Part shown: one piece after another, positions 15,383 to 23,529 of the stretch
Layout of the letters: each line of letters begins with the position of its first letter
Numbering within the stretch: position 1 is the first letter of the stretch
Assembly: GCA_017882305.1 (NCBI GenBank)
Contig: JADGPU010000020.1
Span: 1 to 41,002 of the forward strand
DNA: 41,002 nucleotides
Source: Bacteroidales bacterium
Lineage (GTDB): Bacteria > Bacteroidota > Bacteroidia > Bacteroidales > VadinHA17
Reading direction: 5' to 3'
Translations under genes and position numbers: made by a program
The notes under the pieces: generated by a model
Databases searched by the model: none
What the model saw: the letters and a program-made list of their open reading frames with translations, nothing else
What the model was told of the DNA's origin: nothing

Positions 15383-16666
15383 ATGATTTCTAAAGGTTTA
15401 AATAGGTATTATACGTTATTAATATTTTTTCTCATAGGTTCAACCTCATTTGGGCAGAATGTTCCTCTGGGCATCTTTTACCAGGCTGTGGCAAGAGATA
15501 ATAACGGTAAGGAACTTGTCAACAAAGATATTGACGTGAAATTTTCAATTATATCCGGGAATCCTCTTGGAACGGTTGTATATCAGGAGCTTCATTCGGT
15601 TGTTAATACCACAAAGTATGGTGTTTTTTCATTGATAATTGGTCACGGGACACAAACCGGCGGTCTTTACAGTGATCTTTCCCAGATTCAATGGAACCAG
15701 GCTTTTCATTATCTCAAAGTAGAAGTAAAATTCGATAATGATTTTATAAATATGGGGACTATGCAGTTCCTTGCCGTACCATATGCACTTTATGCGCAGA
15801 AATCTCTTGAGCCCGGGCCTCAGGGACCAAAAGGCGATCCGGGTGATCCGGCATCTGATAATCAGACTCTTTCATTTAATGGCAATAATCTTTCAATTTC
15901 CAATGGGAATACGGTAAACCTTTCAACCCTTAATGTTCCTCACCAGCTTACACTTATCGGCGATACCCTTTCAATACTTGGTGGGAACAAGGTAGCGTTA
16001 ACCAATCAGATACAGGATTTACAGCTCGATGTCAATAATTTGCTTAAAATAACTAAAAACCCATCGGCAACAGTAATTGATCTGTCAAAATTTAACCAGT
16101 CATTGAGTTTTAATCCATCAGATAATAAACTGACTATTTCAGGGGGAACTTCCCCTGTGGATCTCACGTCTCTAAAAAACGATGCAGATTCGGATCCAAC
16201 GAATGAATTGCAAACTTTGACATATGATAAGAATACAGGTGATCTTTCAATCTCATCGAAAAACACGGTAAATCTTTTGACATCAATTGGTTTCAAAGCA
16301 AAGAAAAGTATTTCTCAAACCGGTTTGACACAAGGCTCAACATATCCCTTTGTTAATTCTGACGTTGAGTTTAATGATGGGGCCCGTTATGATTCCGGAA
16401 CGGGGAGTTTTACTGCTCCAATGTCAGGCATATATACTTTCTGCATAACCTATAAAGCTGATGGACCTGGAAGCGCGAGAGTTCTTAATCTGTTAAAAAA
16501 TGGGATTGTTTACGAAATTCTTGATCCGGATATAACTTCTGGTACTGAACTGACCAAATGGGTTACGATGAAACTTGATCAGGGTAATGTGGTTAGTATG
16601 ACAATCAATACTGGCACGTCTACCTATTCAGGGTCAGGAACATTTGTTGGTTATAAAGTGAATTAG
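15383..16666 (+). CDS. exported collagen-like / C1q-like surface protein
   Basis: 427 aa. Signal peptide ends TSFGQ at about 25. Domain order: (1) residues 26-145, a beta-rich module (IFYQAVARDNNGKELVNKDI to FLAVPYALYAQ) often found in Bacteroidota surface proteins; (2) a short collagen-like run GPQGPKGDPGDP; (3) four imperfect repeats of the form LSF-x-GNNLSISNGNTVNLS, LTLIGDTLSILGGNKV, LSFNPSDNKLTISGGT, LTYDKNTGDLSISSKNTVNL; (4) a C-terminal ~130-residue C1q/TNF-like jelly roll (FTAPMSGIYTFCITYKADG). Such proteins resemble trimeric phage-fibre or adhesin-like stalks. No T9SS tail is visible. Co-transcribed with the T9SS cargo. The adhesin role is inferred. Confidence 0.75.
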   Translation: MISKGLNRYYTLLIFFLIGSTSFGQNVPLGIFYQAVARDNNGKELVNKDIDVKFSIISGNPLGTVVYQELHSVVNTTKYGVFSLIIGHGTQTGGLYSDLSQIQWNQAFHYLKVEVKFDNDFINMGTMQFLAVPYALYAQKSLEPGPQGPKGDPGDPASDNQTLSFNGNNLSISNGNTVNLSTLNVPHQLTLIGDTLSILGGNKVALTNQIQDLQLDVNNLLKITKNPSATVIDLSKFNQSLSFNPSDNKLTISGGTSPVDLTSLKNDADSDPTNELQTLTYDKNTGDLSISSKNTVNLLTSIGFKAKKSISQTGLTQGSTYPFVNSDVEFNDGARYDSGTGSFTAPMSGIYTFCITYKADGPGSARVLNLLKNGIVYEILDPDITSGTELTKWVTMKLDQGNVVSMTINTGTSTYSGSGTFVGYKVN

Positions 16667-16671
16667 GGATT

Positions 16672-16740
16672 TCTCATTCCGAGCGGAGGCGAGGAACCGA
16701 GTCCCGCTTCAGCGGGACGAGCTCACCGAAGGTAATCTCC
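16672..16740. repeat. GC-rich intergenic repeat element with perfect hairpin
   Basis: After TCATTCCGAGCGGAGGCGAGG comes a perfect 7-bp stem, GTCCCGC-TTCA-GCGGGAC (16701-16718), then CGAGCTCACCGAAGGTAATCTCC. It is markedly richer in G+C than its surroundings. It resembles dispersed palindromic elements that I have seen between genes in Bacteroidota. It lacks a T run, so a terminator role is doubtful. Confidence 0.5.
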
Positions 16741-16761
16741 CTCTCCCTGCACTCAATTAAT

Positions 16762-16810
16762 TTTTTTTGTGTTAATTCTCCGTGTACCCTCTGTGACTCT
16801 CTGTGTAACT
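16762..16810. repeat. CTCTGTGT-type intergenic repeat element, second copy
   Basis: A run of eight T residues is followed by words of the form CTCCGTGTACCCTCTGTGACTC and CTCTGTGTAACT, matching the element at 11727-11802. It sits in the 164-nt gap between convergent genes, directly after the GC-rich palindrome. Confidence 0.5.
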
Positions 16811-16830
16811 AAAAAATAATTGAGTGAACC

Positions 16831-17247
16831 TTATTTCGACTTTTCCAATCTGACCCCGATAGATCTGAAAATAAGCAGGGTGAGTATAATTGCCACCAGA
16901 ATTCCTGTTATATTACTTGCTATATCTTTTATACTGAAAGTCCTTCCGGGTATTAGCTTCTGATGATATTCATCCAGGATCGCAAAAAGGATAAGACTTA
17001 CTGTTATCAGGAAGAACTTTTTATAATTGATTCTCAACTCATTTCCGGTAAATGAAAGCTGAGCCATAAATGCCAAAACTCCATATTCACAAAAATGCAT
17101 AAGATAATCGAGCCTTATCTCAGCCTTTGCAGTATGAATCTTTAATGTTGGAATATTCGGTATAGACGATAAAATAATTATCGTTAAAACCCAGGCAATT
17201 AACAAATACCTGGCAACAGGACGGAGATATATGATCAGTTTCAACAT
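16831..17247 (-). CDS. VanZ-like small integral membrane protein
   Basis: 138 aa with four hydrophobic segments. The pattern LSSIPNIPTLKI, then DYLMHFCEYGVLAFM (about 46-60), then ILDEYHQKLIPGRTFSIKDIASNITG (about 91-116) matches VanZ-family membrane proteins, named after the teicoplanin-resistance accessory gene vanZ. Most chromosomal members are not resistance genes and their function is unknown; no other van genes are near. A good AAGGAG lies 5 nt before the ATG. Convergent with the C1q-like gene. Confidence 0.8.
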   Translation of the reverse strand: MLKLIIYLRPVARYLLIAWVLTIIILSSIPNIPTLKIHTAKAEIRLDYLMHFCEYGVLAFMAQLSFTGNELRINYKKFFLITVSLILFAILDEYHQKLIPGRTFSIKDIASNITGILVAIILTLLIFRSIGVRLEKSK

Positions 17248-17252
17248 GGTTG

Positions 17253-17258
17253 CTCCTT
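17253..17258 (-). promoter_or_regulatory. Shine-Dalgarno of the VanZ-like gene
   Basis: AAGGAG on the minus strand, 5 nt before ATG 17247. It is one of very few canonical ribosome binding sites in this window, where most genes lack one. Confidence 0.6.
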
Positions 17259-17307
17259 AGAATGCCAAAATTAAGTCATTATGCCTTATAGTTATACGAT
17301 AAAAGAC

Positions 17308-17315
17308 TAAATTTG
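17308..17315 (+). promoter_or_regulatory. -7 promoter element of prfB
   Basis: TAAATTTG matches TAnnTTTG and lies 15 nt before the prfB ATG at 17331. No good -33 TTG at the right spacing is seen. Confidence 0.45.
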
Positions 17316-17330
17316 TCCAAAAATTCAGAA

Positions 17331-18420
17331 ATGATAACTAACGAACAGATAAAGGCTTTATCGGGACGTCGCGATGCGTTAAGGAGGTACCTTTGACATC
17401 GAAGGCAAACTTGAACTCATTGCAGAAAAAGAAAACCTGTCACAACAACCCGGATTATGGAATGATCCGAAAAAAGCCGAAGACCTTCTGAAAAGTATTG
17501 CACAACTGAAGAGTTGGACACTGGCTTTTAACAAAATAAATTCAGCCATCGATGATATCAGCGTAATAAATGATTTTTACAAAGAAGGCGAAACAACTGA
17601 GGAAGAGGTTGATAACCAGTATGAGAACTGCCTCTCTTTGATTGAAGACCTTGAGGTCAGGAACATGTTGCAGAAAGAGGAAGACCAGCTTGGTGCAATT
17701 CTGAAAATAAACTCAGGTGCCGGAGGCACTGAAAGCAACGACTGGGCTGCAATGCTCATGAGGATGTATCTCCGCTGGGCCGAAAGAAACAACTATAAAG
17801 TTAAAGAGCTTGATTATCAGCCTGGTGATGAGGTTGGCATTAAATCTGTGACATTAGAGATTGAAGGTGAACGGGCCTATGGTTATCTTAAAAGCGAAAA
17901 CGGTGTACACCGTCTTGTCAGAATCTCACCCTTCAACGCACAGGGAAAACGTCAGACAACTTTTGCATCGGTCTTCATATCCCCGCTAGTTGACAATAAT
18001 ATTGAAATTGAAATTAATCCGGCCGATATTACCTGGGATACATTCCGGTCGAGTGGTGCAGGGGGACAAAATGTTAATAAAGTAGAGACAGCTGTAAGGT
18101 TAAGACATAAGCCTTCAGGACTGGTGATCGAAAACCAGGAAACACGATCGCAGCTCAATAATAAGGAGAATGCAATGAGGATTCTTAAATCGCAGCTTTA
18201 TGAACTCGAACTCAGAAAACAGAGAGAGGAGCAGGCAAAGATTGAAGGGGAGAAGAAAAAGATTGAATGGGGTTCACAGATAAGATCTTATGTGCTTCAT
18301 CCATATAAAATGATTAAAGACCTGCGTACAAACCATGAGACCGGAAACGTACAAGCTGTTCTTGATGGCGACCTGAATCCCTTCATAAAATCTTTTCTGA
18401 TGGAATTTGGAGGGAAATAG
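17331..18420 (+). CDS. prfB: peptide chain release factor 2, with programmed +1 frameshift
   Basis: Read as join 17331-17393 and 17395-18420, giving 362 aa, the normal RF2 length. Codons 1-21 end in Tyr-Leu (TAC CTT), then an in-frame TGA; a +1 slip continues as GAC ATC GAA. RF2 recognises UGA and UAA stops. The anticodon-like tripeptide SPF is present ([16 protein letters not shown]), and the peptidyl-tRNA hydrolysis motif GGQ lies in [18 protein letters not shown]. The frameshift signal makes RF2 synthesis depend on RF2 level. The methyltransferase that methylates the GGQ glutamine, PrmC, is encoded at 28692-29558. A start at 17638 would wrongly remove the N-terminal domain. Confidence 0.96.
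17381..17397 (+). promoter_or_regulatory. prfB programmed +1 frameshift site
   Basis: AAGGAGG (an internal Shine-Dalgarno) is followed after 3 nt by CTT TGA C, the same layout as the Escherichia coli site AGGGGG TAT CTT TGA C. The ribosome pauses at the poorly terminated TGA-C and slips forward one base on CTT. This is notable here because few genes in the window use Shine-Dalgarno sequences for initiation. Confidence 0.95.
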
Positions 18421-18516
18421 TCAAAGATTCCATAATCATCTCAATATGATAAATTTCATAAAAACATTGATCCCTGATTCATTTAATTTGTGTTTCAAAT
18501 AACAACGCTGAGAAGA

Positions 18517-20013
18517 ATGGTGAAAAAGGAAAAATTATTTGATCAGTTCCCGCCGATAACTACAAAGGAGTGGATGGACAAAATCAATACTGACCTGAAG
18601 GGAGCAGACTTTAATAAAAAACTTGTCTGGAAAACAAATGAAGGGTTTGACGTAAAACCTTTCTACCGCATGGAAGATATTGAAAACCTTATGTATATCA
18701 ATACGCTGCCCGGCGTATTCCCCTATGCAAGAGGTACAAAGGTTAAAAATAACAACTGGCTTGTCAGGCAGAACATAGAGGTAACCGATTATTCCGAAGC
18801 AAACCTGAAAGCTTTGACAATACTGATGAAAGGGGTTGATTCACTTGGTTTTACAATAGTTGATCCGGAGACAATCAATGAGAACAATTTTGATATTCTT
18901 CTGAAAGGCATTCAACTCGAAGCTATTGAAATAAATTTTCTATCAAACGGGAGAGCAAAAGAGATAGTTGATCTTATAGGTAATCTTGTAAAAAAATCCG
19001 GGTCTGATCCCAATGAAATCAGAGGTGCTTTTGAAGCGGATCCATTAAGCAGGCTTATGCTTAACGGGACTTTATGTATCCCTCCCGAGCAGGGATTTGA
19101 TTATCTGGCTTCAGTGGTAAATTCCGCAACATTTCTTCCGCAGTTCAAGGCGATACATCTGAATGCTTCGAACTTCAATAATGCAGGAGCTGATATCGTT
19201 CAGGAACTGGCTTTCGGGATTTCAATGGGAAGCGAATACCTGGTACAGCTTACCCAGAGGGAAATAGGTGTTGATATTGCCGCTTCAAAAATCAGGTTCA
19301 GTTTCGGAACGGGATCAAACTATTTCCCAGAGATTGCGAAGTTGAGAGCTGCCCGGCTCCTCTGGTCTGTGGTCACCAATGGCTTTCATCCCGCAAATGG
19401 TGAAAATATTAAGATGGATATACATTGTGTGACAGGCGAATGGAATAAAACAGTGTATGATCCTTACGTTAATCTGCTCAGAACGCAAACTGAAGCAATG
19501 TCGGCTATTCTTGGGGGAACAGATTCGCTTACTGTGGAACCTTTTGACATCGTTTTCAGGCATCCTGATGAATTTTCTGAAAGAATCGCCAGGAACCAGC
19601 AGCTTATACTTAAGGAAGAAGCTTATTTTGATAAGGTCGCAGATCCTGCTGCTGGTTCATATTATATTGAGAGTCTCACAAGTCTGATTGCTGAAAACGC
19701 CTGGAAATTATTTCTTGAAATTGAAGATCAGGGCGGGTTCCTTTCCTCTCTGAAATCAGGGTGGATACAGAAAAAGCTATCTGCATCAGCGTCACAAAGG
19801 AAGTTGGATATTGCAAGCGGGAAAGAGATACTGCTTGGAACAAACAGATTTCCGGAAATCAATGAAAAAGCCCCGTCAGACATTGATTTAGCAAGAGTAT
19901 TTAAATCGCCTGTTTTGGAAAGTGATCTTCAGATTGAGCCTATAAAACTTTTCAGAGGATCAGAGGAGCATGAAAGGCTGAGATTGAAAGCTGATAAAGG
20001 AGTAAAAATGTAG
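18517..20013 (+). CDS. mutA: methylmalonyl-CoA mutase small (beta) subunit
   Basis: 498 aa from ATG 18517 (a GTG at 18490 would add nine residues). It follows the mutase TIM-barrel pattern, for example GVFPYARGTK near residue 70 and IRFSFGTGSNYFPEIAKLRAARLLW around 250-280, matching the large subunit at the same places. It ends soon after the barrel and has no C-terminal B12-like domain; the Propionibacterium MutA is about 638 aa and keeps a non-functional one. With MutB it interconverts succinyl-CoA and methylmalonyl-CoA in the cytoplasm, for propionate formation or use. Its stop lies 3 nt before the mutB start. The role of this subunit is structural in known enzymes. Confidence 0.9.
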   Translation: MVKKEKLFDQFPPITTKEWMDKINTDLKGADFNKKLVWKTNEGFDVKPFYRMEDIENLMYINTLPGVFPYARGTKVKNNNWLVRQNIEVTDYSEANLKALTILMKGVDSLGFTIVDPETINENNFDILLKGIQLEAIEINFLSNGRAKEIVDLIGNLVKKSGSDPNEIRGAFEADPLSRLMLNGTLCIPPEQGFDYLASVVNSATFLPQFKAIHLNASNFNNAGADIVQELAFGISMGSEYLVQLTQREIGVDIAASKIRFSFGTGSNYFPEIAKLRAARLLWSVVTNGFHPANGENIKMDIHCVTGEWNKTVYDPYVNLLRTQTEAMSAILGGTDSLTVEPFDIVFRHPDEFSERIARNQQLILKEEAYFDKVADPAAGSYYIESLTSLIAENAWKLFLEIEDQGGFLSSLKSGWIQKKLSASASQRKLDIASGKEILLGTNRFPEINEKAPSDIDLARVFKSPVLESDLQIEPIKLFRGSEEHERLRLKADKGVKM

Positions 20014-20016
20014 ATT

Positions 20017-22167
20017 ATGAGACCAAAATTCAGATATAGCGACCTGAAGACACTCCCCGTCAATGAAAAGAATTACGATAAATGGGAAAGGGATAATAAC
20101 CTAAAAAAAGTCTGGGTAACTCCGGAAAGGATACCAATAAAGAGCGTTTACACAAAGGAGGATCTGACCGGGATGGAGCATCTTAATTATGCTGCCGGAC
20201 TGCCTCCATTTTTGCACGGACCATATTCCGGCATGTATTCAATGTCGCCATGGACCATAAGGCAGTACGCAGGATTCTCGACAGCTGAAGAGTCAAATGC
20301 ATTTTACAGACGTAATCTTGCTGCTGGGCAAAAAGGGTTGTCAGTAGCATTCGATCTTGCCACTCACAGGGGATACGATTCGGATCATGAAAGGGTTGTC
20401 GGGGATGTTGGTAAAGCCGGAGTAGCAGTCGACTCAATTCTTGATATGAAATTGCTTTTTGACCAGATACCTCTGAAAAAAATATCCGTGTCGATGACAA
20501 TGAATGGAGCCGTTCTGCCGATAATGGCTTTTTATATTGTTGCAGCACTTGAACAGGGTGCACAACTCGATGAACTTTGCGGGACTATCCAGAATGATAT
20601 TCTGAAAGAATTCATGGTGCGGAACACTTATATTTATCCTCCTGAATTCTCAATGAGGATAATTGCCGATATTTTCCGGTATACTTCTGAAAAAATGCCC
20701 AGGTTCAATTCAATAAGCATATCAGGTTATCATATGCAGGAGGCAGGAGCGACGTGCGATATAGAACTTGCTTATACTCTTGCTGATGGTTTTGAATATC
20801 TGAGAACCGGAATTAAGGCAGGGCTTGATATCGATGCTTTTGCACCCCGTCTCTCATTCTTCTGGGCAATCGGGATGAATCATTTCATGGAAATTGCCAA
20901 GATGAGGGCAGCACGGATGTTATGGTCGAAAATTGTCAGTGATTTCAATCCAAAGAATCCAAAATCACTTGCTCTCAGAACTCATTGCCAGACATCAGGT
21001 TGGAGTCTGACCGAGCAGGATCCGTACAATAATGTAGGGCGGACCTGTATCGAAGCTATGGCTGCTGTACTGGGACATACACAGAGTCTGCATACAAATG
21101 CCCTCGATGAGGCTATAGCATTGCCGACAGATTTTTCAGCACGGATTGCCAGAAATACCCAGATATATATCCAGGAGGAAACACATGTTTGCAAGGCAAT
21201 TGATCCATGGGCAGGGTCATACTATGTTGAAACCCTTACAAATGAGATTGTTCATCGGGCCTGGGAGCATATTAAAGAAGTTGAAAGTCTTGGAGGAATG
21301 GCAAAAGCAGTTGAGTCAGGAGTTCCAAAGATGAGGATTGAAGAGGCTGCTGCAAGGGCTCAGGCCAAAATTGATTCAGGGGTACAGACAATAGTCGGAA
21401 CAAACAGATACAGACTTGAAAAAGAGGATCCGCTGGAAACCCTTGAGGTTGATAATTCAGCTGTTCGTGAATCACAGAAAATAAGGCTGGCTAAACTCCG
21501 TGCGGAGAGAAATGAAGAAGAATGTCAGGCTGCACTTGATACAATAACCAGGTGTGCTCAGACTGGGGAAGGGAATCTTCTTGAGTTAGCTGTAATTGCA
21601 GCTGCAAAAAGAGCAAGTCTGGGAGAAATATCTTATGCATGTGAAAAAATTGTCGGGAGGTACAAAGCAGTGATACGTTCAATATCAGGTGTTTACTCAT
21701 CGGAGTACAAATCAGATGATGATTTTAAAGAAGCAAGGGCACTTGTTGCCAGGTTCGCAGAAAAAGAGGGCCGCCAGCCCAGGATAATGATCGCCAAGAT
21801 GGGCCAGGATGGCCACGATCGGGGCGCAAAAGTTGTCTCAACAGGGTATGCCGATATTGGCTTTGACGTCGACATAGGGCCACTCTTCCAGACTCCGGGT
21901 GAAGCAGCGAAACAGGCAGTTGAGAATGATGTTCATGTATTGGGTGTCTCCAGCCTTGCCGGGGGCCATAAAACACTTGTTCCACAGGTAATTAATGAGC
22001 TTAAGAAACTCGGCAGAGAAGATATACTTGTAATTGCCGGAGGTGTAATCCCGCACCAGGATTATCAATATCTGTACGACACAGGTGTAGCTGCAATATT
22101 CGGCCCTGGCACATCAGTTTCAAAAGCAGCAAAGCAGATTCTGGAGCTATTACTTGAAATATTTTAA
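20017..22167 (+). CDS. mutB: methylmalonyl-CoA mutase large (alpha) subunit, B12-binding
   Basis: 716 aa, close to the ~715-730 typical of catalytic subunits. The barrel carries [20 protein letters not shown] (substrate channel region), [17 protein letters not shown] and [17 protein letters not shown]. The C-terminal cobalamin domain has the DxHxxG motif DGHDRG at 598-603, with His600 the lower axial cobalt ligand, then GVSSLAGGH and VIAGGVIP. All key features are present. Directly downstream of mutA, with AAGGAG in the end of mutA about 14 nt before the ATG. No epimerase or MeaB/ArgK chaperone is in the window. No hairpin terminator is seen after it. Confidence 0.95.
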   Translation: MRPKFRYSDLKTLPVNEKNYDKWERDNNLKKVWVTPERIPIKSVYTKEDLTGMEHLNYAAGLPPFLHGPYSGMYSMSPWTIRQYAGFSTAEESNAFYRRNLAAGQKGLSVAFDLATHRGYDSDHERVVGDVGKAGVAVDSILDMKLLFDQIPLKKISVSMTMNGAVLPIMAFYIVAALEQGAQLDELCGTIQNDILKEFMVRNTYIYPPEFSMRIIADIFRYTSEKMPRFNSISISGYHMQEAGATCDIELAYTLADGFEYLRTGIKAGLDIDAFAPRLSFFWAIGMNHFMEIAKMRAARMLWSKIVSDFNPKNPKSLALRTHCQTSGWSLTEQDPYNNVGRTCIEAMAAVLGHTQSLHTNALDEAIALPTDFSARIARNTQIYIQEETHVCKAIDPWAGSYYVETLTNEIVHRAWEHIKEVESLGGMAKAVESGVPKMRIEEAAARAQAKIDSGVQTIVGTNRYRLEKEDPLETLEVDNSAVRESQKIRLAKLRAERNEEECQAALDTITRCAQTGEGNLLELAVIAAAKRASLGEISYACEKIVGRYKAVIRSISGVYSSEYKSDDDFKEARALVARFAEKEGRQPRIMIAKMGQDGHDRGAKVVSTGYADIGFDVDIGPLFQTPGEAAKQAVENDVHVLGVSSLAGGHKTLVPQVINELKKLGREDILVIAGGVIPHQDYQYLYDTGVAAIFGPGTSVSKAAKQILELLLEIF

Positions 22168-22233
22168 AATAAAAACCCGACACTGTTATTTAGAATGGTT
22201 ATAAATGACCTGATATCAGGCTCATAAATATCA

Positions 22234-22241
22234 TAATTTTG
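22234..22241 (+). promoter_or_regulatory. possible -7 element upstream of the cytochrome operon
   Basis: TAATTTTG matches TAnnTTTG, 73 nt before the ATG at 22315, within the 147-nt gap after mutB. No -33 TTG at good spacing, so tentative. Confidence 0.3.
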
Positions 22242-22314
22242 TATTTTTATTAGATGAATTAATAAAATTGGGAGTTCCCTGACAGTAATTTCTCTAATAA
22301 ATATTCATATCTAA

Positions 22315-22779
22315 ATGAAGTTTTATATACCACCGCAAATTACAAGACTCGCACTTGCCTTTGCAATATTTATCACTCTTTTTCTGGTTCTCCGGCATTT
22401 TCTTGTACCAAAGACATTTGGAGAGTATGGACATTATCGTGGTGCTTCACTGATTGATAATGCACAACCAGAAATACATTATGCAGGGCAACAAGCATGC
22501 TTCAAATGTCATCAGGATATTGAAGACAAGAAAGCACAGGATGTTCACAGTGAAATACATTGTGAAACTTGTCATGGTCCGGGCGAGAAGCATGTGGTTT
22601 TGAGCAAGACAGAAAAAATATTAAAACCGGCAGGAAGAGAATTCTGTGGGTCATGCCATGTTATTAATGCGGGAAAACAAAAGAGTATGATAAATCAAAT
22701 TGACCTTAATAAACACAATATTGGAAAGAATTGCATCGAATGTCACAATCCACATCAACCATGGGAAATGAAAAAATAA
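22315..22779 (+). CDS. membrane-anchored tetraheme cytochrome c
   Basis: 154 aa. One N-terminal membrane helix (about residues 11-31) acts as an uncleaved anchor, and the rest lies outside the cytoplasmic membrane. Four CxxCH haem sites are present: CFKCH 62-66, CETCH 83-87, CGSCH 111-115 and CIECH 140-144. Several spare His (H56, H78, H82, H92, H134) could be distal ligands. Size and placement resemble NrfB- or DsrJ-like electron-transfer cytochromes, though sequence similarity to either is not claimed. It is the first gene of a three-gene unit; its end overlaps the iron-sulfur gene by 19 nt. Likely passes electrons between a quinone module and an unidentified partner. Confidence 0.88.
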   Translation: MKFYIPPQITRLALAFAIFITLFLVLRHFLVPKTFGEYGHYRGASLIDNAQPEIHYAGQQACFKCHQDIEDKKAQDVHSEIHCETCHGPGEKHVVLSKTEKILKPAGREFCGSCHVINAGKQKSMINQIDLNKHNIGKNCIECHNPHQPWEMKK

Positions 22780-23528
22780 ATACTTCGAGAAGGAAATTCC
22801 TGAAAACAGCAGTAACTCTTGCAGGAGCTACTATCGGATATACATGGCTGAAATCTTCACAGATTTTGCTTTTTGCGGCAAAACCAAAGGATGAAAATCT
22901 GCCATGGTATGGATTAGTTATTGATATTCAAAAATGTATTGGATGCGGAAATTGTGCCAAAGCCTGTAAAAATGAAAATGATGTCCCCATAGAACCATTT
23001 TTCTTTCGTACATGGGTAGAACAATATACAGTTAAGAATGACGGGAGCGTAAATATTGTTTCCCCAAACGGCGGTATCAATGGTTTTGAGCAGACAGTTC
23101 CCACTGAGGATATCTTTAAATCATTTTTTGTTCCAAAGATGTGTAATCACTGTTCAAAATCACCTTGTACCCAGGTATGCCCGGTAGGCGCAACATTTGA
23201 AAGTCCTGAGGGTGTGGTGCTTATCGATGAAAAATACTGTATCGGATGCAGATATTGTGTTCAGGCATGCCCGTATGGTTGCAGGTTTATTCATCCCGTA
23301 AAGAAAGTAGCCAATAAATGCACTCTTTGCTATCACAGGCTGAAAAAAGGTCTTGAACCCGCATGTATGGAAACCTGCCCAACCGGTGCGAGGATGTATG
23401 GCAATCTTAGGGACAAGAACAGTGATCTTGTTAAATTTCTAAAAGAGCATACAACACTGGTACTCAGGCCTCATCTGAATACCGGATCAAAGCTTTATTA
23501 TAATGGATTAAGTTCGGAGGTAAGATAA
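22761..23528 (+). CDS. Tat-exported 4x[4Fe-4S] ferredoxin-like subunit (NrfC/DsrO type)
   Basis: 255 aa from ATG 22761; an upstream ATG at 22731 would place ten residues before the Tat signal. The Tat motif SRRKFLK (9-15) is followed by a hydrophobic stretch. Sixteen cysteines form four cluster sites: C59/62/65/69, C128/131/136/140, C160/163/166/170 and C187/190/202/206. This is the layout of NrfC, DsrO, HybA and PsrB-like electron-transfer subunits, which sit on the outer face of the inner membrane and bind an NrfD partner. The next gene, 1 nt on, is that partner. The start lies inside the cytochrome gene. Confidence 0.92.
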   Translation: MGNEKINTSRRKFLKTAVTLAGATIGYTWLKSSQILLFAAKPKDENLPWYGLVIDIQKCIGCGNCAKACKNENDVPIEPFFFRTWVEQYTVKNDGSVNIVSPNGGINGFEQTVPTEDIFKSFFVPKMCNHCSKSPCTQVCPVGATFESPEGVVLIDEKYCIGCRYCVQACPYGCRFIHPVKKVANKCTLCYHRLKKGLEPACMETCPTGARMYGNLRDKNSDLVKFLKEHTTLVLRPHLNTGSKLYYNGLSSEVR

Positions 23529-23529
23529 T

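Noticed and set aside
16831-17247. Glycopeptide resistance determinant
   Set aside because: Only the broad VanZ membrane family is matched and no vanHAX-type genes are nearby.
17394-17396. In-frame TGA suggesting that prfB is a pseudogene
   Set aside because: The surrounding AAGGAGG-TAC-CTT-TGA-C is the standard programmed frameshift signal and the rest of the gene is intact.
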